This document shows, piece after piece, positions 57,300 to 64,000 of a DNA stretch of 64,000 bases. Both the position numbers and the translations under genes were made by a program. The stretch is from Halicephalobus mephisto (Eukaryota; Nematoda; Chromadorea; Rhabditida; Panagrolaimidae). Each line of letters opens with the position of its first letter. The first letter of the stretch is position 1. The DNA is taken from assembly GCA_009193035.1 (NCBI GenBank), contig SWDT01000170.1, positions 62,001-126,000 on the forward strand, in the 5' to 3' direction. A model generated the notes under the pieces. That model ran no database searches, had not been told where the DNA came from, and saw nothing but the letters and a program-made list of their open reading frames with translations.

Positions 57300-58175
57300 A
57301 AGTAAATTTTTTTTTCTAAATTTTCCTCGATTGGAATTTTCGGAATTTTCCACTCAAGACCAAAAAATCAAAAATTTTTTTATTTTCGAAATTTTAAAAG
57401 TTCAAAAATCATGTTATTACAAAAATAAAAATATTTAACAAAATTTCTAAATTTTTCTCGAGTGGAATTTTCAGAATTTTCCACTCGGGACCGAAAAATC
57501 AAAAATTTTATTTTCAAAATTTTTAAAAATCATGTTATTATAAAAATAAAAATATGTATTCAGAATTCTTACAAATTGTTTTAATTATAATTTTCGGAAT
57601 TTTCCACTCGGGACCAAAAAATCGAAAATTTTTTTATTTTCAAAATTTTTGGAAGTTCAAAAATCATGTTATTAAAAAAAGTGAAAATATTTACTTAAGT
57701 TTCAAAATTTTTTCAATTGGAATGCTTGGAATTTTCTAGCTGAGACCAAAAAGTTGGAATTTTTGTATTTTAATGATTTTTGAAGCTCGAAAATCATGTT
57801 GTTGAAAAATGAAAATATTTTTTTAAAATTGTTTAAAAATTGTCTTAATTAGAATTTTTGAAATTTTCCACTCGGGACCAAAAAGTAGAAAATTTTTGTA
57901 TTTTTGTGATTTTTGAAGCTCGAAAATAATGTTGTTAAAAAATGAAAGTATTTCTTTAAAATTGTTTAAAAATTGTCTTAAATATAATTTTTGAAATTTT
58001 CCATTCGGGACCAAAAAGTCGAAAATTTTTGTATTTTCGTGATTTTTGAAGCTCGAAAATCATGTTGTTAAAAAATGAAAGTATTTCTTTAAAATTGTTT
58101 AAAAATTGTCTTAATTGGAATTTTTGAAATTTTCCATTCGGGACCAAAAAGTAGAAAATTTTTGTATTTTTGTGA
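57300..58175. repeat. Array of TTTTCCACTCGGGACC units, 130-bp period
   Basis: Seven units with ggaattttcggaattttcc, actcgggaccaaaaa and aaaatcatgttattaaaaa. The two similar 63-residue minus-strand ORFs at 57823 and 57956 are repeat artefacts. Confidence 0.85.
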
Positions 58176-58489
58176 TTCTAAAACTCTAAAATTTTCTATA
58201 ATCTCATCCAACTACAGTAGTCCGAAAAAACTGCAAAATTAGGTTTTTTGTAAAAAATAAAATTTAAAAATTCAAAATCCATCATTTTCTATTTAAAGTC
58301 AAAAATTCTTTGACTAAACTCCAAAAAGTGATAAATCATTTTTTAAAAATGCCAGAATTAAATTTATGGACAACTTGAAAGTTTAAAAATCTATCAATCT
58401 TGAATAAACACCCGATTTTTCAATTTTTAAATAAATTTTTGTCGAAGTTTATAAAACAGTCAAAATCGAAATTAAATTTTTCACAATAA

Positions 58490-59180
58490 CTTAATAAGCC
58501 GGCCGAATATTGCGCGCAACCTGCGGATTTTACTTTGATGCTAAACTATCTAGTCTAATGTTGCATGCAACCTGCAGGTTTTTGATTATAAAATTTGCAT
58601 AAGTATAAATATAAAAAATACCGATTGAGTTGCCCTAATGTTGCACGCAACCTGCAGATTTTACCTTAATTTTGATGTTAAACTACCTGCCAGAATATTG
58701 CGCGCAACCTGCGGATTTGATTTCGACATCGAACTATGAATTAAATCGTTGCGCGCAACCTGCGGATTTTACTTTGATTTTGATGTCGAAATACCTGCTA
58801 GACTGTTGCACGCAACCTGCAGATTTGATTTCGATATCGAACTACTTGCAAGAATGTTGCGCGCAACCTGCGGATTTTACCTTAATTTTGATGTCGAACT
58901 ACCTGCTAGAATGTTGCACGCAACCTGCAGATTTGATTTTGAAGCTGAATTATCTGACCTAATGTTGCGCGCAACCTGCGGATTTTACTTTAATTTTGAT
59001 GTTAAACTACCTGCCAGAATATTGCGCGCAACCTGCGGATTTGATTTTGAAGCTGAATTATCTGATCTAATCTTGCGCGCAATCTGCGGATTTTACCCTA
59101 ATTTTGATGTTAAACTACCTGCCAGAATGTTGCGCGCAACCTGCGGATTTGATTTCGATGACGACCTCTTTAAGAACCTC
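58490..59180. repeat. TTGCGCGCAACCTGC satellite
   Basis: About thirteen units of about 55 bp, each with the perfect palindrome ttgcgcgcaa (or ttgcacgcaa) followed by cctgcggattt, then ttgatgtcgaactacctg. Units alternate between gcgcgc/ctgcgg and cacgc/ctgcag versions. Long ORFs across it reflect the absence of stops in the unit. Confidence 0.9.
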
Positions 59181-59339
59181 AGCGTGGTTTTAAAAATTTA
59201 GACTAGTTGTGACAGAATTATAAAGGATGAGCTCTTCAAATTTTTACAGATTTTAACCACATGTCATTTTTGAAAAGTGAAATTGGCAGAAAAGCATCTG
59301 CTAATTTTAAAAAAATCGACACTTTAAAATTGAAAAATT

Positions 59340-59930
59340 ATAAAAAAAATTTTCCAAAAAAAGGTCTCGACGAGAATTTTTAAAATTATATCATTTTTAA
59401 ATTTTTATAAAATAGTCTCGACACGAAAGTTTGGAACCAGATGATTAAAAAATTAATTTCGTTACAAAATGGTCCTGACACGAATTTTGGAATTTTTTGT
59501 TTGAGACTAGAAAATTAAAATTTCTGCATTTATGTTATTCTAGGACATTATATAATTATTTTTTTGTGAAAAATAAAACTATTTACTTAAAATCCTCATA
59601 ATTGGTCCCGACACGAATTTTCGAAATTTTCCACTCGAGACCAAAAAGTTCTGAATTTTGTATCCACGTGGTTCTAGGACATTATATAATTATTTTTTTG
59701 TGAAAAATAAAACTATTTACTTAAAATCTTCATAATTGGTCCCGACACGAATTTTCGAAATTTTCCACTTGAGACCAAAAAATTGCGAATTTTGTATCCA
59801 CGTGGTTCTAGGACATTATATAATTATTTTTTTGTGAAAAATAAAACTATTTACTTAAAATCTCATAATTGGTCCCGACACGAATTTTTGAAATTTTCCA
59901 CTCGAGACCAGAAAAAATTAATTTTTACAT
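59340..59930. repeat. Array of GGTCCCGACACG...CGAGACC module, 135-bp unit
   Basis: Four to five units with ggtcccgacacgaattttcg, ttttccactcgagaccaaa and ttctaggacattatataatt. Confidence 0.9.
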
Positions 59931-59999
59931 AATTTCGAAATTTTAGAATTATTTAATTTTAACAATTTTTGTGTAATTTTTTTATTGCAAAAATTAAAA

Positions 60000-60190
60000 T
60001 AAAGAAAAATAAAAAAATTGATGAAAAGGATCAGGACGCTAATTGGCCGTCGAAGCGAAAGGTGAAGAAGACAGCCGACGTTCTAATTGATGGATTAGGC
60101 TTTGAGTTGGAATTTCAAACTTTGAGGTTTAAACAGTTGATGACTAATCTTCCTCTTGTAGCTGGTCTCGAAAAGAAATTTTTTTATAAA
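60000..60190 (+). CDS. Orphan exon-like ORF, unrecognised
   Basis: Within a plus-strand open frame, the part from about 60018 has coding-like codons and a protein-like sequence: KDQDANWPSKRKVKKTADVL, then DGLGFELEFQTLRF and LPLVAGLEKKFF. No clear acceptor or donor brackets it and no partner exon is seen. It may be a relic. Confidence 0.25.
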
Positions 60191-60720
60191 ATAAAATACC
60201 ATAATTACAAGTCATTTTTTAAATATTTTCTATTTTTTAAAATATTTTTTATTTTTCAAAATATTTTTTTCATATTTTAAATTTCTTAAATTTTTGTACT
60301 TTTTAAATTTTTTCTATTTTTTAAAATATTTTTTATTTTTTTAATTTTTTTAATTTTTTCTATTTTTTTAAATATTTTTCTATTTTTCAAAATATTTTCT
60401 ATTTTTTTAAATATTTTCTATTTTTTAAATATTTTTTACTTTTTTAAATTTTTTTTATTTTTCAAAATATTTTTTTCATATTTTAAATTTCTTAAATTTT
60501 TGTATTTTTTAAATTTTTTCTATTTTTTTAAATATTTTTAAATATTTTTAATTTTTTTACTTTTTTTATATTTTTTTAAAGAATTTCTTTTATATTTTTT
60601 ATAATGAGGAAATTTTTTTTGAAAATTTTCTTAAATTTTTTTAAAATTCTTTTTTTTTTAATTTTTTAAAATTCTTTTTTTTTTAATTTTTTTAAAATTC
60701 TTTTTTTTTTAATTTTTGAT
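60190..60720. other. T-rich low-complexity region
   Basis: Runs of ttttctattttttaaatattt. Nothing else is seen. Confidence 0.7.
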
Positions 60721-60768
60721 ATATGAAGATTTACATATTTATTTTATAATTCTAGAAAATAAAAATAA

Positions 60769-60963
60769 TTATAAAAAATAATAAACATTAGTGAAATTGA
60801 AGGAGGAAAAAGAATTTCGAAGATGGATGACTTGACGTTCGACAAGTAGGTAAAAGTTCCTTTTTGTTTTTTTCTGAACTTTTGATATTTGACGTCTCAC
60901 ACTTTCATTTATTTCTTCCTCTTCGGCTGATCGTTCAGTAAAATTAGTCAACGAGATCTGAAT
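60769..60963 (-). CDS. Candidate terminal exon, unrecognised gene
   Basis: After a possible acceptor (AATGTCTATTCAG) a minus-strand frame runs about 60 codons to TAA, with ERSAEEEEINESVRRQISKV and KKTKRNFYLLVERQVIHL. The composition is charged and helix-like, with better codon use than its surroundings. It may be the last exon of a gene whose earlier exons are the exon-like units at 61020-62116. Confidence 0.35.
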   Translation of the reverse strand: MQISLTNFTERSAEEEEINESVRRQISKVQKKTKRNFYLLVERQVIHLRNSFSSFNFTNVYYFL

Positions 60964-61019
60964 AGACATTATAAATCATAAAATAAATATATTTCAAAAA
61001 AGTAGTTGAAATTTGATAT

Positions 61020-62050
61020 ATGAAATTCCAATTTTACTCAATCTCATGGATGTAGAAGTTCCTTTGACAGTGCTCAACAAAGGAATTTCAATATCTATGG
61101 TTAGTAATTTTAAAAATAAACCATACTTTGTGAATAAAATAATTTTATTAAATCGAAAAATTTGATATATGAAATTCCACTTTTATTCAATCTGATATAT
61201 GTAGATCCTTTGACAGTGGTCAACAAAGGAATTTCAATATCTATGGTTAGTAACCTAAAAAATAAACCGTACTTTGTGAATAAAGTAATTTTATTAAATC
61301 GAAAAATCTGATATATGAAATTCTACTTTTTTACATTTCTTATCTTCAAGATATTCGTTAACGGATTATTCAATATAATTCCTACGAGCTGCTAAATAAG
61401 TTATAAATAATCTTAACAAACTTATTATTTCTAAATCCTAAAATTTCATATATGAGGACTTACTTTTACTTAATCTTCTGACTCCAGAAAATCCTTCATT
61501 TTAACTATAGAAAAATCTGAAAATGTATAATTTAAAATATAAGCTATAAATCATTTTTAAAATACTTACTTTTACTAAATTCTGAAATTTCATATATGAA
61601 AAGTTACTTTATTCAATTCCATAACTCCAGAAAATCCTTCGTCTTAACTATAGAAAAATCTGAAAATATATAATATAACTTAAAACATAAGTTATAATTG
61701 ATTTTTAAAATACTTACTTTTACTAAATTCTGAAATTTCATATATGAAAAGTTACTTTTACTTAATCCTTTATCTTCAGAAAATCCTTCATTTTTATTAT
61801 AGAAAAATCTGAAAATACATAACTTAAAACATAAGTTATAATTGATTTTTAAAATACTTACTTTTACTAAATTCTGAAATTTCATATATGAAAAGTTACT
61901 TTTACTTAATCTTCTGACTCCAGAAAATCCTTCGTCTTAACTATAGAAAAATCTGAAAATATATAATTTAAAACATAAGTTATAATTGATTTTTAAAATA
62001 CTTACTTTTACTAAATCCTAAAGTTCTATATATGAAACGTTACTTTTACT
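61020..62050 (-). repeat. Tandem exon-like units with splice-like borders
   Basis: On the minus strand, four units of about 140-150 bp (61430-62040) each have an acceptor (ATATATTTTCAG), a short body (AAGGATTTTCTGGAGTCAGA or similar) and a GTAAAAGTAA donor-like end. Two related units of about 155 bp follow at 61020-61260, with bodies reading EIPLLTTVKG and EIPLLSTVKG. They resemble duplicated small exons that have decayed. I cannot build one continuous reading frame through them. Confidence 0.5.
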
Positions 62051-62116
62051 TAATCCTTTATCTTCAGAAAATCCTTTGACGAAAACAGTCAACAGATTAT
62101 GAGTAAGCATTTCCAT
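62050..62116 (-). CDS. Candidate first exon of the same unrecognised gene
   Basis: A TTTGCAG acceptor lies 2 nt before ATG, as at the other trans-spliced starts. The exon encodes 22 residues starting MEMLTHNLLTVFVKG and ends in A/GTAAAAG (phase 1). Its body is similar to the repeated units downstream. Confidence 0.35.
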
Positions 62117-62239
62117 AGCTGCAAACTAAGCTTCATTTTGGTTCAATGTCCATTTTAAAAAAGGTTTTTTTTAATTAAAATTTTACACGTAAAAAATCGT
62201 TAACTTTGTCAGAATCGACGTCAGACTATTGTGAAAAAT

Positions 62240-62850
62240 TTTTAAATAAAAATCCTCCACGAAACGGTCCCGACGCGAATTTTTGGGAGATTTTAGAAAT
62301 CAGAATATGTGAAGGAATGATTTTAATTTTGTATGGTTATTTCGTAGTTTTATATTTTTAAATAATTTTTATCATAAAAATCAAAATTTTCCACGAAATG
62401 GTCCTGACGCGAATTTCTAAGAAATTTTAAAAATTGACCTATATGGTGATTTCGAACTTTTACAATAATTATTTTGTAGTTTTATATTTTTATATTTTTA
62501 AATAATTTTTATTATAAAAATCAAAATTTTCCACAAAACGGTCCCGACTCGAATTTTTGAGAAATTTTAGAAATTGACTTATATGATGATTTCGAACTTT
62601 TACAATAATTATTTTGTAGATTTATATTTTTAAATAACTTTTATTATAAATATCAAAATTTTCCATGAAACGGTCCTGACGCGAATTTTTGAGAAATCTT
62701 AGAAACCAAAGTAGATTAAATAACGATTTTAGTTTTATGTGATTAATTTCGTAATCTTACAAAATTTCGTAATAACCCATATTATAAAAATCAAAATTTT
62801 CCACGAAACGGTCCTGACGAGAATTTTTACAAAATTTTTAAACAAAAAAG
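62240..62850. repeat. Array of GGTCCCGACGCGAATTTT units, about 135-bp period
   Basis: Five copies with ttccacgaaacggtcccgac and gcgaatttttgagaaatttt plus atatgatgatttcgaac. Confidence 0.85.
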
Positions 62851-63059
62851 TACTTTTAAATAATTCTAAATTAAAAATCTAAGATTGTTAGAAAATTTAA
62901 AAATAAAAAAAATATTTTTAAATTTAAATAGAAATTTTTAAAGAATTTAAAAATTAAAAAAGTTATTTTTAAAGAATTATTTTAAAAAAATTTTAATTTT
63001 AAAAAAATATTTTTAAAGAATTGTTTTTAAAAATTTCAGTTTTAAAAAATAAAAAAAAA

Positions 63060-63385
63060 TTGTTTTATTTTTTGACAGAATATCCCTAATCAGGAATATT
63101 CCCGTATCGGATTGTTTGCTCCCCCTGAGGACAATCTCATTAAGGATCAGCATCCATCTCAGTCATGCCCTTAGGGACTGTTTCTCGGAATTTTCCCCAG
63201 CATCAATAAATTTATTTTTTAAAACATGTTTGTCAAAAAACCATCTGGACAAGGGATAATCCAGTGAGAATTGATTTCCCGCAATCGTAATTAAACAAAT
63301 GAGGATTAGGGATCTGACCTTGATTCCAGATGATCCTTATTTTTTAAATCCTTATTTTTTAAAGACTTCACAAACGCGCGGTTTT
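63060..63385. other. Less AT-rich island near right edge
   Basis: Non-repetitive sequence with paired words ccctgaggacaatctc and tgcccttagggactg and an AATAAA at about 63207. It may be promoter DNA for a plus-strand gene lying mostly outside the window. Confidence 0.35.
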
Positions 63386-63386
63386 C

Positions 63387-63400
63387 GTTTCCATGGAGAC
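63387..63400 (+). promoter_or_regulatory. Perfect X-box (RFX site)
   Basis: GTTTCCATGGAGAC matches RYYNYYATRRNRAC at every position. In worms such sites drive ciliary genes through the RFX factor DAF-19. An ATG starts at 63402 and opens a 19-codon frame (MSSTSPKTRFMKSRHEYLR, stop 63459-63461) that could be a first exon. A site only 1 bp from the ATG is closer than usual. Confidence 0.4.
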
Positions 63401-63444
63401 AATGAGTTCCACGAGTCCGAAAACTAGATTTATGAAAAGCAGAC

Positions 63445-63880
63445 ATGAATATCTTCGTTAAAAAATGTTTTTTTTTATTTTTAAACATTCTAAAATTCTT
63501 TATTTTTAAAATTTGTTTAAAAATTTCTTAAATATCTGTGAAATTTTGATTTTTTTTGTTATATTTTAAAAATGAATATCTTCGTTAAAAAATGTTTTTT
63601 TTTATTTTTAAACATTCTAAAATTCTTTATTTTTAAAATTTGTTTAAAAATTTCTTAAATATCGTGTGAAATTTTGATTTTTTTTGTTATATTTTAAAAA
63701 TGAATATCTTCGTTAAAAAATGTTTTTTTTATTTTTAAACATTCTAAAATTCTTTATTTTTAAAATTTTAAAATTGGTTTAAAAATTTCTTAAATATCTG
63801 TGAAATTTTGATTTTTTTTGTTTAATTTTAAAAATGAATATCTTCTTTAAAAAATGTTTTTTTTTATTTTTAAAGTTTTC
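63445..63880. repeat. About 130-bp tandem repeat
   Basis: Three to four copies starting atgaatatcttcgttaaaaa and continuing with ttctttatttttaaaatttg. The first copy overlaps the end of the short ORF at 63402. Confidence 0.9.
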
Positions 63881-64000
63881 GATTTTAAATAACTTTAAAA
63901 ATTTTTTAAATTTTAAAATTATGTTAGATTTTGAAGAAATTTACAGATTTTTTTATTTCGAAAAATTTTAAACATTTCTATAAGATTTCCGAAAATTTTT

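Noticed and set aside
58672..59201. Two long overlapping plus-strand ORFs with repeated CAQPADF and RATCGFYF peptides
   Set aside because: Both frames stay open only because the satellite unit lacks stops. There is no start or splice context.

Overview
The window looks like a nematode chromosome segment, most likely from a rhabditid close to Caenorhabditis. The sequence is very AT-rich. Splice acceptors are of the TTTTCAG type, three introns are only 42-47 nt, and several start codons sit just downstream of an isolated acceptor, as expected for spliced-leader trans-splicing. The gene families (ACC-type anion channel, NK-2 homeobox, CLASP, PLC-beta, TWK channel) are typical nematode genes. The species cannot be named from the sequence alone. 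All gene models below were joined by hand from splice signals and reading phase, and each ends in an in-frame stop.

Layout. 0-6.3 kb holds tandem arrays, a MITE-like element and two exon-like orphans. From 6.4 to 32.2 kb is the gene-bearing block: an acetylcholine-gated-chloride-type Cys-loop receptor (+ strand), then on the minus strand EIF4A3, an NK-2 homeobox gene, a short CLASP-like gene, a coiled-coil tail-anchored protein and a PLC-beta. Between the homeobox gene and CLASP (17.6-20.1 kb) lie broken mobile DNA and gene remnants, including the end of a non-LTR reverse transcriptase. From 32.2 to 45.3 kb I find no gene, only arrays and a 1-kb foldback element. A two-pore potassium channel with a long tail occupies 45.3-50.75 kb (minus) and carries a tRNA-derived SINE in one intron. 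From 50.8 to 64 kb there are mostly satellites, a few exon-like islands, and a possible fast-evolving gene at 60.8-62.1 kb.

The receptor, PLC-beta and TWK channel all belong to neuronal or muscle signalling. The sequence gives no sign that they are co-regulated. The coiled-coil gene and CLASP-like gene are close enough (199 bp, same strand) to be an operon.

The most interesting structural signal is in the repeats. Several arrays contain long uninterrupted runs of TTC/GAA pentamers, that is, perfect multi-unit heat-shock elements. Another array repeats the perfect palindrome TTGCGCGCAA, and a bipartite palindromic module bounded by GGTCTCGA and TCGAGACC occurs throughout the window.
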